From Adineta ricciae (lineage: Eukaryota > Rotifera > Eurotatoria > Adinetida > Adinetidae), in assembly GCA_905250025.1 (NCBI GenBank), contig CAJNOJ010000344.1:36427-100426 (forward strand): a DNA stretch of 64,000 bases, read 5' to 3'. Each line of letters starts with the position of its first letter. The first letter of the stretch is position 1. Both the position numbers and the translations under genes were made by a program. Under the pieces are notes generated by a model that was given only the letters and a program-made list of their open reading frames with translations, searched no databases and had not been told where the DNA came from. Shown here piece by piece: positions 45,257-56,011 of this stretch.

Positions 45257-46195
45257 ATGGATTATTTTCAACAATTAACGTCGATACAAACTTATCTGTA
45301 TGTGTACGGTGGTACATTTCTAGCAGTTGCGGGAAGTCTTGGTTGTGTCCTTAACTTGCTGATTTTCTCAAAGAAAAATCTTCGCAAAAGCCCATGCTCG
45401 TTCTATTTTATCGCATATAATCTTGCTAATTTCCTTGAAATTTCAACATGTTTTTCTCAAGGAATATCAGCATTTGGTTTTAACGGCTATCTTCCTACGT
45501 ACAGTACCACTTATTGTCGTCTGATGTATTATGTTGGCTATGTTCTGGACGTGCTTAGTCCGTTTTATCTCATTCTGGCTTCGATTGATAGATCTATCGC
45601 CACTTCACGAAATGCACGTATGCGTCGGCTAAGCAACCATCGTCTCGCATATATGTGCATTCTCATTGGCACAATATTCTGGATGTTATTTCATATTCAT
45701 GCATTGTTCTTCTTCAAATCAATTCAAATTATGCCAAACTACAATATTTGTTACACGGATTCAAATGTTTATTTAGCATTTGCTAATTATTATGCACTAT
45801 CGAAGACCGTTTGCGTACCAATATTGATGATGATCTGTGAAATTCATACGATTCGAAGTTTTCGATTTGCACATCGTGCCGCTATTGCTCCAGTGTCAAC
45901 AGTTGCTAGCACTGTCGGAGGTGCCAAACGTCAAAAAGATGGACAACTAATGAAAATTCTACTTATTAATGTCACTGTTTATATTCTATTCAACTTGACG
46001 CCTGTGACTGTTTGGATTTATAAGCAAGTCACACAGTATGAGAACGAAAGTCCCGATGATGTGCAACTAGATTCGTTTTTAACAAATGTATCCAGCTTAG
46101 TTTATTATATTCCACCATCAATTAGCTGTTACATAAATCTGGTTGTGTCGAAAACGTTTCGAGCAGAAATTAAGAAGTTATTTCTATGTAAATAG
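45257..46195 (+). CDS. Rhodopsin-like GPCR, copy 2
   Basis: Encodes 312 residues, same length as 29890-30828 and intact. ASIDRSIAT, loop 2 Cys (NICYTD) and SCYINLVVSKTFR are all kept. Differences are mostly conservative changes in helices and the third extracellular loop (PVTVWIYKQVTQYENES). Both copies appear functional. Confidence 0.8.
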   Translation: MDYFQQLTSIQTYLYVYGGTFLAVAGSLGCVLNLLIFSKKNLRKSPCSFYFIAYNLANFLEISTCFSQGISAFGFNGYLPTYSTTYCRLMYYVGYVLDVLSPFYLILASIDRSIATSRNARMRRLSNHRLAYMCILIGTIFWMLFHIHALFFFKSIQIMPNYNICYTDSNVYLAFANYYALSKTVCVPILMMICEIHTIRSFRFAHRAAIAPVSTVASTVGGAKRQKDGQLMKILLINVTVYILFNLTPVTVWIYKQVTQYENESPDDVQLDSFLTNVSSLVYYIPPSISCYINLVVSKTFRAEIKKLFLCK

Positions 46196-46580
46196 ACTTT
46201 GAGCGTATTCATGACATTCAATGTTGTGTCTCGTGCTTTTTCTGTCATTGACTGTGAGATAGTGATATTTATTCGTCTGCTTATCATGTAACAGTGGAGA
46301 AGAGATGTTGCGCTGATTCCTTTATCTAGAAGCGCTAATATCTCTCTATATGATCTTACACGAAAATATATCGACGTAGTCATGTTGTTTGCGAGCTTGA
46401 TATTTATCTTTATCTTTCGAGATTGTATATGTATGTTGGAAAAGTCTTTATCTTGATAGTTGCATTAATAAAAGTAGTCCGCTGTTACACTCTTTATTCT
46501 CGTTATATAGAAGATCTCTTGAGACGATTCACATCTATTGTATCTGCATCGTAAAAAGAAAAGCTCTTAATTGATGTCAC
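46196..46580. other. Intergenic, no gene seen
   Basis: Counterpart of 30829-31207. About 83 bp present before the ART-TPR frame in copy 1 is missing here, between ttaattgatg and cacat. Confidence 0.4.
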
Positions 46581-49163
46581 ATGTGGCAAATGCAAGACAT
46601 TCCTATTGTGTGGTTGGACAGTTCTACTAACAACAGCCACGACTTTTATGACACAACCACACAACTTGAATGCATTCTTCCTGAGATCAATACGTTCACT
46701 GATAATGATCAATGCGTAGAATTCATTGTTGACAATTTCGATACCAAAGTGTACCTGATCATTTCAGAATCAATTGAACAATTTATCATACCATGTATTC
46801 ATGATATTCCAAACGTTGATTCAATCTTCATCTTTTCCGATAGTAAAGATCAATATGAGCAACGAATAAAACAATGGATCAAAGTAAAAGGTGTTTGCAG
46901 CGATATCACACGTATCTGCCGACAGATCACTCGACGATATGAGTCTGACGACATTCCGATTAGTGTCATCCCGCCAGGCAAAAAACCAGATCAACTAGAT
47001 CCAACATTCATGTATACACAAATCATGAAAGAAATCCTACTGACCATCGAATTTGAACATAAGCATACGAAAGAATTTGTGGACTATTGTTGCCATACAT
47101 CTATTGACGACAAGATCGATCACAAAAAAGTAAAGCAGTTAGAAGATGAATATGACAAGGATGCGGCCATACGGTGGTATACAATCGAGCCATTTCTGTA
47201 CCGTACGCTGAATCGCGCTTTACGATTGATGAATGGTGAAGTGATCACATTGATGGGATTTTTCATCAAAGATCTTCATCGAGGCATTGAACAACTGCAT
47301 CAAACAGAGTATGGGGACGCCTGTGCTGATCGAAGCTTGACGGTTTACCGCGGTCAAGTTTTAACAAAGAAAGATTTCGATGAAATGGCTAAGTTAAAGG
47401 GTGGTTTGATATCGTTCAATAATTTTTTGTCCACAAGTAAAAATCGCCGCGTTGCTCTGATGTTTACCTCAACTGGTGGAAAGAGCAATGATATGGTAGG
47501 CGTTCTATTTGTGATGAAAGTGGATCCTAATGACTCAAGCACACCGTTTGCTTCGATCAAACACCTGAGTCAGTTTGAAGACGAAGACGAAGTACTTTTT
47601 TCGATGCACTGCGTCTGCCGTATAGATGAAATTACACCACTGAAGGAAGATGACACAGCGTTTGAAGCAGAAATGTCGCTAGCTAATAAATATGACGAAG
47701 AACTACTTTTGCTGACTAAGCAAATTCGTGAAGAGACCGAGCCAGATGCCGCAGGATGGGAGAGATTGAGTTTGGTATTGGCTCAGATCGGACAATGTGA
47801 TACTGCTGAACGAATCTGTAAAGTACTACTCGATAAAACGCTGAGCGAGATGAATGAAGCATGCCTTCAAGGTCTACTTGGTTCGATAAAATGCCGTCAA
47901 GGACAATATGAAGAGGCAATAAAACTTTACAAACAGTCTCGGGAGAACTTGCTGAAATTTTTTCCTGCCTGTCATCCTACTGTGGCTACATCTTACAGTG
48001 ACATCGGCTTGGCGTATTACGGTTTAGGTGATTATCCAAAAGCACTTTCATCATATGAACAAGCCCTCAGTATTGTACATGAGTTACGTCCTCGCAATCA
48101 TCTTAATCTAGCTAAATCCTACACCAACATTGGTAATGTGCATTACGTTATGGGTGATCATTCAAACGCACTTTCTTTATATAAGCAAGCTCTCAAACTT
48201 CAACAGCAGTCACTGCCTTCAAATCATCCTAACATAGCTTCATCCTATATTAACATCGGTAGTGTGTATTCTGACATGGGTAGCTATCTAAAAGCTCTTT
48301 CGTCGTATGAACGCGCCATCCAGATTCAAAAGCAATCGCTTCCTTCGAATCATCCTCAGGTGGCCTCGTCTTACAACAACATCGGTAATGTGAATCTGAG
48401 AATGGGCAATTATCCCGCGGCGCTTTTAGCCCATGAACAAGCTCTTGAAATCTTCCTACAATCGCTTCCTTTGTGTCATCCTGATGTTGCTTCATGCTAT
48501 AACAGCATTGGTGTCGTGTATTCCAGAATGGATCTTTATTCAGAAGCACTTTCAGCTCATCAACAAGCCTTGAAAATTCAACAACAATCACTTTCTCCAA
48601 TTCATCTGGATGTTAGTATATCCTACAGTAGCATTGGTAGTGCGCATTTTAGAATGGGCACTCATTCAGAAGCACTGTCAGCTCATGAGCAAGCTCTCAA
48701 AATTCAGTTGCAATCACTTCCTTCGAATCATCCTGACATAGCTTCATCCTACATCAACATCGGTTTAGCGTATTACAACCTAAATGATAAATCAAACGCA
48801 CTTTCTTTATTTGAACAAGCCCTCGAAATTCAAAAGCAGTCGCTTGCTCCAGATCATCCTTGTGTGGCTGCATCCTATACGAACATTGGTCTAGTGTATT
48901 TTGATTTATACAATTATCCTGCGGCACTTTCATCATATAAGCAAGCCCTTGAAATTCAGCTAAAATCACTTCCTTCAAATCATCCTGACATTGCTTACAC
49001 CTACAACAGCATCGGTGATGTGTATTTGATGGCAAATGCCTATTCGACTGCCTATCATTTTTATGAACATGCTCTTCAAATCGGACAAAAAGTCCTACCA
49101 CCAAGTCATTCTCATTTACAAATGTATCAAAGAAACGTTCTAGAAACGAAGAATAGATTGTGA
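46581..49163 (+). CDS. ADP-ribosyltransferase with ten KLC-type TPRs, copy 2
   Basis: Encodes 860 residues, intact, with ART triad VYRGQ, FLSTS and EDEDEVLF and the same TPR array. A deletion of about 83 bp removes the first 30 or so residues of copy 1. The deletion creates the local sequence ATGTGGCAAATG, so translation can begin at MWQMQDI, just before the alpha/beta domain. Changes against copy 1 are concentrated on variable TPR positions. Confidence 0.8.
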   Translation: MWQMQDIPIVWLDSSTNNSHDFYDTTTQLECILPEINTFTDNDQCVEFIVDNFDTKVYLIISESIEQFIIPCIHDIPNVDSIFIFSDSKDQYEQRIKQWIKVKGVCSDITRICRQITRRYESDDIPISVIPPGKKPDQLDPTFMYTQIMKEILLTIEFEHKHTKEFVDYCCHTSIDDKIDHKKVKQLEDEYDKDAAIRWYTIEPFLYRTLNRALRLMNGEVITLMGFFIKDLHRGIEQLHQTEYGDACADRSLTVYRGQVLTKKDFDEMAKLKGGLISFNNFLSTSKNRRVALMFTSTGGKSNDMVGVLFVMKVDPNDSSTPFASIKHLSQFEDEDEVLFSMHCVCRIDEITPLKEDDTAFEAEMSLANKYDEELLLLTKQIREETEPDAAGWERLSLVLAQIGQCDTAERICKVLLDKTLSEMNEACLQGLLGSIKCRQGQYEEAIKLYKQSRENLLKFFPACHPTVATSYSDIGLAYYGLGDYPKALSSYEQALSIVHELRPRNHLNLAKSYTNIGNVHYVMGDHSNALSLYKQALKLQQQSLPSNHPNIASSYINIGSVYSDMGSYLKALSSYERAIQIQKQSLPSNHPQVASSYNNIGNVNLRMGNYPAALLAHEQALEIFLQSLPLCHPDVASCYNSIGVVYSRMDLYSEALSAHQQALKIQQQSLSPIHLDVSISYSSIGSAHFRMGTHSEALSAHEQALKIQLQSLPSNHPDIASSYINIGLAYYNLNDKSNALSLFEQALEIQKQSLAPDHPCVAASYTNIGLVYFDLYNYPAALSSYKQALEIQLKSLPSNHPDIAYTYNSIGDVYLMANAYSTAYHFYEHALQIGQKVLPPSHSHLQMYQRNVLETKNRL

Positions 49164-49732
49164 TAAGCGATATTTGTTAGCTGCTAATAGAGCGTTCTGA
49201 ATGTGCTTTTAAATTGTACAATGAATATTAATAAAATTTTTCGTTCGCGTGAGTGTTTTTTGCGGACATATTACCATCATTGTGGTGTGCACCACACAAA
49301 CAAATTCGGACTTTTCTAAACGTGTTCATAATCACGTCATGGATCGATGAACGTTTAAAACTATAACGACAGCATTTGTATTTACTCTGTTAAACTGTAT
49401 ATTCATTGTTGTATTTTGTATGGTCGAAATAATTTGTTCTAATTTTTTTCACTAAGAGCGTTATACGTAGGAGTATGAAGGTAAAATGTGCTGAATCTTT
49501 TTTTTTAAATCAAACTGCGTACACAATTCTTTTTTTTTTATTTACACAATGTAGAATCCATTTCTTTCGTGTTGCTACCAGTACTCCCACTCGTTACACT
49601 TCGCCTCTCTCGTCAGTCAACTTAGGTAAACAGAGAGAAAATTATTTCTGTTTGCAAAAGAACTAAAATATTACTCAGTGTAGGCGATTGAGTGAATTCT
49701 TTTTTTCTTTCTTTCTGTACTTTCTCTCGATC
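49164..49732. other. Intergenic region upstream of arrestin copy 2
   Basis: Counterpart of 33878-34446, with poly-T and CT-rich runs. It has several indels against copy 1 and no shared ORF. Confidence 0.4.
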
Positions 49733-49740
49733 TATATAAA
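49733..49740 (+). promoter_or_regulatory. TATA box of the arrestin-domain gene, copy 2
   Basis: TATATAAA, 35 bp before the ATG at 49775, same spacing as copy 1. Confidence 0.5.
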
Positions 49741-49774
49741 AGCTTTGCTTTCAATGTGAGTTTTAGTTTTGAAT

Positions 49775-50710
49775 ATGGGTTGCGGCTCTTCGAGTTCAAC
49801 AACTGTCGTCAATCTTGATCGGGCAAATCCGTTCTATTATAGTGGTGAAACTATTACTGGAAATGTTGTTTTCGATGTTCTTGAAGAGACTGTCAACGTC
49901 GATGAACTTGTTTTGAAATTTTTCGGACAAGTTGCGTATACCACACAGCAAACTGTTGTGCTGAACGGGCAGCCAACGACACAAACGATACCACATGAGA
50001 TTCCAGTCATTTCATCGAACGTTGTTCTTGCTCGTCCGGAAAACGGACAAGAAGAGTTAACGTTTGGGAAAGGCCAGCATACGTTTCCATTTCAGATTCA
50101 ATTGCCTGTCAATATTCCGCCATCTTTGAATTCGCCTGGAAGTCAGCCACATGTTTGTTATTTTGTACAAATGTATGTCGATCGAGCGTGGTACAAAGCA
50201 AACACACGAGAAAATAAGTATGTTACTGTGTTTCCACGTGTTAATCTCTCACAAGTTTCAAATGCGTCCAATCCTGTTCCATTCAGTACGCAAAATCAAG
50301 CAAATTTGAACTTGAATGGAAGTATAAACAAACTCGGATACATCGCAGGGGAAACCATTCAAGGTGTATTGAATATCGAAAATCCCAGACAGATAATAAT
50401 TAAACAAATCATGGTGTCATTAATCAGGAGTTTCATTATGGGAAGTGCTTCTGGCGAACATGTCATCACGAGTAAACCAATACCAGAACTGATGCGTCGA
50501 CAAGACACTCGACTCAGCCAAGCATTTACAATTGCGATTCCTGCCACACCTTTACCACCATCGTATCAGTTTGATGGCGGTGTTAGCCAGAAAACGTCGA
50601 CACGTACGAATTATTTATTGAAATTTCAAGTTCAACTCGAAAGTGTTTCTGGAAACAATTTTGAAATCTTAGTTCCAATTATTATCGGTACTGACCCAAT
50701 ACCTTCCTGA
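49775..50710 (+). CDS. Arrestin-domain protein, copy 2
   Basis: Encodes 311 residues, colinear with 34489-35424 without indels and with the same MGCGSSSS start and both arrestin folds. The substitutions that I can see are mostly silent or conservative, consistent with purifying selection on both copies. Confidence 0.8.
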   Translation: MGCGSSSSTTVVNLDRANPFYYSGETITGNVVFDVLEETVNVDELVLKFFGQVAYTTQQTVVLNGQPTTQTIPHEIPVISSNVVLARPENGQEELTFGKGQHTFPFQIQLPVNIPPSLNSPGSQPHVCYFVQMYVDRAWYKANTRENKYVTVFPRVNLSQVSNASNPVPFSTQNQANLNLNGSINKLGYIAGETIQGVLNIENPRQIIIKQIMVSLIRSFIMGSASGEHVITSKPIPELMRRQDTRLSQAFTIAIPATPLPPSYQFDGGVSQKTSTRTNYLLKFQVQLESVSGNNFEILVPIIIGTDPIPS

Positions 50711-50872
50711 GGGTGTGAGGGTGTGGATATGCATATTGACTAGAGATCCTATTTATATATATGAACTCGGAATGTTGAACACAGTTTTATTACAACTAGT
50801 AGTGAATTAATAAATTTTCGAAAAACAAAAGATTTTTCGACGGAAATATAGATTAACGTAACCATAAGTCAA

Positions 50873-52124
50873 TCACTCGATGCAGAGGAGATCTTCGTAT
50901 TGTGCATGAAAATGGTAAATGTTGTTGTAACCATTGAACAAGCTCATCAACACATGTACGATCAGCGACCGCATAAGTACTTTACAATGAGTGACAATTG
51001 ACAAATGACTCAGTGCTAAACATTGTTCGCTCTCGTACCATAAATTCAAGGAGATTAAATCTAAAAGCCATATAGACAACTTTCTGTTGTCAAATGACAC
51101 TTATCGTAAAATCTTTATTAGTTGCTCGCGAATGTATAAAACTGATAGATGAGGTATTCTAGGAAGTAAATTTTGCAACTGCTCTCGGCAACCTTCCATG
51201 GTCGCATCGAGCGTTGAAATGACAAGCATTTTCACTTGTTAAAATGGTTTTTTCATAGTTAAGAAATGCTTGCTGGTCGGAAGTTTAATGGAAAGATTTG
51301 GAATGTTCGAAAATTGTATGTTTGGCACATTGAAATCTTCATATATTTATGAATGTATCATATGCAAGAGAACACGCAAGAGTCGACAACCACGTTTTCT
51401 GTTCATCCGGATAAGTCGTTTTCGACAAACCCTTTTGTTGTGAACAAAAGTCGTCTTCGAATGCATAGGGTAATGTATAAACATGAACTTTTGCTCCATC
51501 TGAACTCCAATCACATTCTACCAACCAACGATGCTCATCAAGCCAAAAATGGCCACGAAAAGTGCCATGTACGTAGTTTGTTGACTTCCTGTTCTACATG
51601 AGTTTTTGTTTGTATTCTATGCTACATACGAAAATGTAATTTGATGAGGAAGCATAATTCAAGAAGTGTTTCTAACATGCGAACTAGTTGATTTATAGAC
51701 GAGAGGAGAAAAATTTGGTAGGTCTTGAAGTTCGTCAAAGATTCGACCGGAAAGCTATCTGGAGCGTAGATTATAAATAAGTCAATTTCGACAGTGAAAG
51801 GCCGTGTGAAAAAAAAAGATTGATCTGCCCCGGTGGTCGTTCATCGCTGCAGAGATGAAGTGATCTAGTTTCGTCAACGATTTGGAGTAACTACGAAGCA
51901 CATATCGTATCGAAATTTGATTGAGATGTAGCTCGAAAATCCACACATTTGTTGTGGAAATACCTGACAAGTAAAGACTTGAACCAAAAATTGAGCCCAT
52001 GGAATGGACGGAACAGATCATCAGTTAATAAATATTTCAAAAATTCTGCGAACGATTCGTTGGGCAACAACTCGATGTTTGCCTCTTTCTTCTCACTTCG
52101 AAAGCGTTTACGGTTTTCTCCCAT
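50873..52124 (-). pseudogene. F-box/LRR pseudogene, copy 2
   Basis: Starts MGENRKRF at 52124 and keeps a better F-box than copy 1 (LLPNESFAEFLKYLLTDDLF), but has a stop (TAG at 51891) where copy 1 reads Tyr. Downstream pieces include VECDWSSDGAKVHVYTLPYAF (about 51520) and an open C-terminal part (LSHLSIVTHCKVLMRSLIV, ending LCIE at 50873). The lesions differ from those of copy 1, so decay has continued separately in the two copies. Confidence 0.6.
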
Positions 52125-52289
52125 TTTCAGAAGGAAGAAAACGAATGCGGCGTTGTTGCAAACAGAGATCTTTGCATATCGCTACTTTTTATGATGCTTT
52201 ACTCATGACATCAAGTATCTGCTGGTTTTTTTTCTCCGTTCCTATTTCAAGAGAATTAATCACAAACGAAATTACACAGATAACGTTCT

Positions 52290-54060
52290 CTACCACCACA
52301 CATAGAGTTTTTTTTCTATAACTTTCAAAGTATAGCGAGAGAGAAGTTTTTCGGACTTAATTAAAAAATTCAGTTCGTTGAGCAAATTTTCCCGTTCGTG
52401 TGCGATACACAGCAGACATAGATATCGAGTGTGATTGTTCGACTTTGACCAGAGATATTCGGCAATCGTTTTCAGATCTTGTCGATATAAATCAATGAGA
52501 AGATTTTCCAGTCGAGGGAAGAGAATAGCCAGTAGTTTAAGTTGTTCTAATCGAATTGTTTTCTCGATGATCACCTTCGCCACACGATTTGTCTGCGAAG
52601 CTAATCGAACCAATCGATTTTGCTGATTGCAAATTGAGTCGGTCTCATCGAGTGATAAGGAGAAAAGCTGCAACGTATGAACGTTCGACGCAAATCGAAA
52701 GAGTTCAAGTAATTGTTCAAACGGAAAGTCAAGACAGTTGATTGTAAGTTTAGTAAGTTGCACAACGGGTAGAATAAGTTGTAAACTGAGTCCAAGTGAA
52801 TCATCAGGAACACAAAATGTTTCTAAAAATGTCAATTCATTAACATGTGGAAATTTGCCGGCATATTGTTGCACACGAGTTAAATCGTGCAAATAAATAT
52901 GATGAATTGGATCTTGATTGATATCATTCATTGATGACCACATGTTCTTCGTTTGATCATGATGTTTTCTAGAAGAAAACGAGGATCAACAATATATCGT
53001 CATCAGTCGACGCCTACCTTTTCGAATTTCTTGAAAAGAAAATCGCTGTTCTCGATTGTGGATGATACTGCCACTCAAAGAACCAATTATGTTCAGCCCA
53101 AAAGACAGAATCGAAACTCACTACACAAGCTTGATAAATCTGTCGATCGGTTTCACTATACAAATTATGATTGATATGTTGAAAACGAAAGGTTCGTAGA
53201 TTCGGTATGTACATCGAGATTAGCCGTTTCCATCGATCAGTATCTAAATAATCAGTTCCACTCTCGTACAATCGTTCGGATTGCGCAAGGAGATGCAAAG
53301 TCTGAACATGACGAAAGTAATCCATGACAATCAACTCGAAATTATAAAATTTAACATCATTCATCTTGAGAGAAATTTTCGTTAAATAGTTCAGCGTAAA
53401 CGAACTTCTTGTCCGTCGATTCTCTTGATAGATGGTCAAATGATGAATAGACAAATGATGTACGTTCGGGACATAGGACACCAAAGCATCAAGTTCTTCA
53501 AATGAAATTCGCTGATTCACGACCAGATGTTCAATTGAACTAAAATCCTTCGTACGATTGGGCGTCATATGATCATATGTCTTCAGAAGCATTCGGCAAG
53601 ATTTCAATGTTGGAAGACGAAATAGTTTCTGATAGATCTTATTTGAAATATAAACCGTAGCTGTAATAGTCAATGAGGATAACGATGGTAATGAAAATAA
53701 TTGATCTAGCATTTGTTTGAGATATTCACCGTCGGTTATGTTCAAACTAAGTGATTCAAGTTGAATGAAATTTGTCATTGGTGGAAATAGAAATTCACAA
53801 ATATCGAGTATGAATGGACTTGATAAACGAAGCGACTTGATTCGTGCTGCATGTCGACTGACAATATGCTCGAAAAATTGTTCACATGTTGCTAGTGATA
53901 TCGAGGCGATATCGACTTTGATTGGCAAATTGGAATTGATTGACAGGTATTGAAATCGTTCGTTAAGATCATAAAATGCTTGAAAGATATGATGTAAATG
54001 CAAATATTCAAATATTTCATAAATCAGTTCGTTGGAGAGACTTTCGAGGAGAGTTAGCAT
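52290..54060 (-). CDS. F-box/LRR protein, copy 2
   Basis: Exons 53018-54060 and 52290-52968, same 49-bp intron and 573-residue length as 36984-38754. The F-box and LRR pattern are intact, with no frame lesion. Differences are scattered (for example DICEFLFPPMTNF for DTYKFLFPLMTNF). Confidence 0.8.
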
Positions 54061-54274
54061 TCCAATAAAATAGAAACGATATCGAATAAATACATAGACC
54101 TTGTGATAAATGACAAAATAAATTATTTTTTCGTTTCAGTTGAGTAGTTCATGATATAATACTCAACCAGAACAGAGAAAGAAAAAGCCATGAGTAATAT
54201 TTGATATTCAATCGATTAGAAATATGATAACTTTTCGCTCAACCGAATGTAGAAATTTGAATGCAAACTTCATT

Positions 54275-55180
54275 TTATTTTGGAGTAATCGAGTTTCTGT
54301 GTCGCGAAAATAAAATCAGTCGTCGAAATTTCATTTTTAATTCCGGTAACGAGACAATTATTGTAAATGGTGTGAATAATATAATCCAATAAGTGAAGAA
54401 CATACTGTTATTATAGTAATCCGCACCGATCTCGCATGGTAAACCTATTGAGTATGCTGCGTATAGAATCATCGGAGGAAATTGCAACGAGACGTACAAT
54501 GCCGATATGAGCAACAACTGACCGGCAAGTTTTTTATAATTTCTCCAAACGATCTTCTGGTGTACGCGATATTTTTGATAGATAACACGTACAAATAATG
54601 CTGTGCTGAAAATAACTGTAACCCATATCGGAATCAGATAGTTGATCAGACCGTCGAAGTAAAGCCCCCATCGATGATTAAGAACACATGTATACAACTC
54701 GCAGAGGGCTCCGTTGTAGTTGAAAGATGTATCACAAGGTAAAATGAAATATGTGAATAGATAGAATAGTGAAGGTACAATAAGACAGATAGCTATGGGA
54801 AGATAGTGTAAAGCAAAGCAGACCCATCGTGTTGCAAACCATTTCGAATGAAATATGAGGATATGTCGTTCAATAGATGCCCAAGCCATCAGAATAAAGT
54901 TTAGTACATAAATATTCGATCCAATGTACGCCCAAGTGTAACAAAAAGCAGACGTCAATGACAAAGCAGTGCCCGTTCGATAATAGTGAATATACCAGGG
55001 AATATCAGTGAGTTCTTCTATGAGTCCCGCTATAAGAAGAACAATGATAACATGATTGTTCAATGCTGATCTCAACATTCTGTTCGTGAGAAAATGATAG
55101 AGACAAAATATTGTGATGAAGAGAGATGGAATTAAAGGTATTAGCAATAACCATACGCGAATGGAATACGGAATCGTCAT
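54275..55180 (-). CDS. Rhodopsin-like GPCR, second type, copy 2
   Basis: Encodes 301 residues starting MTIPYSIR. The further upstream ATG of copy 1 is closed here by a TGA after two codons, which identifies the shared start. ASIERHILIF and LQFPPMIL are kept. Nearly identical to 38969-39874. Confidence 0.8.
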   Translation of the reverse strand: MTIPYSIRVWLLLIPLIPSLFITIFCLYHFLTNRMLRSALNNHVIIVLLIAGLIEELTDIPWYIHYYRTGTALSLTSAFCYTWAYIGSNIYVLNFILMAWASIERHILIFHSKWFATRWVCFALHYLPIAICLIVPSLFYLFTYFILPCDTSFNYNGALCELYTCVLNHRWGLYFDGLINYLIPIWVTVIFSTALFVRVIYQKYRVHQKIVWRNYKKLAGQLLLISALYVSLQFPPMILYAAYSIGLPCEIGADYYNNSMFFTYWIILFTPFTIIVSLPELKMKFRRLILFSRHRNSITPK

Positions 55181-55579
55181 TCGAACTATCTTAGAGAAAA
55201 ATGAAGTAGTAGAATGATCTCAAGTCATCTTTTTTTTCTTTCATGTTTGTCATACATTTTTTAATTATAAGATCAATCTAATACGTATAGAGAATCTCCT
55301 CTTATCCACGGAATAGTGCTAATGACAGATTGTTTATAATCTTGTCAAGCAATTATCGTTGAAGATATCGATGTTATAATTTGAAAAAAGTTCAAAAGAG
55401 CTTAGTGAAGGACGAAGAACAACTTCATGATGACGTCGTTACCGGTAATATTATACTCATCCGATCGTGCTGAGTCATCGTTTGACGCAACTACTCGACA
55501 CACTTCGTTAATTTCAATAGGCGAAAGAATAAAAACATGCGTACAAGTACGTATTTTCCATTGAATACAAATCAAAACC
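55181..55579. other. Divergent promoter region, copy 2
   Basis: Counterpart of 39875-40272; no gene seen. Confidence 0.4.
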
Positions 55580-55843
55580 ATGGGATGCGCATCATCCTCG
55601 CAAAGCGATCACATTAAAGTTAAAGTAGACATGTCTTGGCCTGGTGGTCGAAAGAAAATTGTGAAAAGAATTCCAGTTACAACTACAGTTGGTCAATTGA
55701 AGCAAAAACTCAATGCACCCAATGCAAAACTCAGTGGACATTTACATAAACTCGAATATTGGGACAATAGTCGACCAATAGCTGATTATTTAGCTCAAAA
55801 CCGAAAGAAATTCAAATGTAATTTGCAATTGAGTAAACAATAA
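55580..55843 (+). CDS. Small acylated protein MGCASS, copy 2
   Basis: Encodes 87 residues, one longer than copy 1 because the stop is displaced by one codon (LSKQ). MGCASSSQ and TVGQLKQKLNAPNAKL are unchanged. Most nucleotide differences are silent. Confidence 0.7.
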   Translation: MGCASSSQSDHIKVKVDMSWPGGRKKIVKRIPVTTTVGQLKQKLNAPNAKLSGHLHKLEYWDNSRPIADYLAQNRKKFKCNLQLSKQ

Positions 55844-55947
55844 GAAATAAAGGACATGATTTTGATCTTAACGAAAAGTGTAAACAGAACAATAAAATAA
55901 AGAACACGATACATGCTTATCAATCTTAATAGATAAGATTTCTATGA

Positions 55948-55955
55948 TATATAAA
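55948..55955 (+). promoter_or_regulatory. TATA box upstream of the PGRP-ART receptor, copy 2
   Basis: TATATAAA, 57 bp before the ATG at 56012, again with AGATAAG upstream. Confidence 0.45.
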
Positions 55956-56011
55956 GAGAATGTCAAATCGAAAAAGCACATCAATTCTTTGTCTCATTTC
56001 TCTTCATCCTC

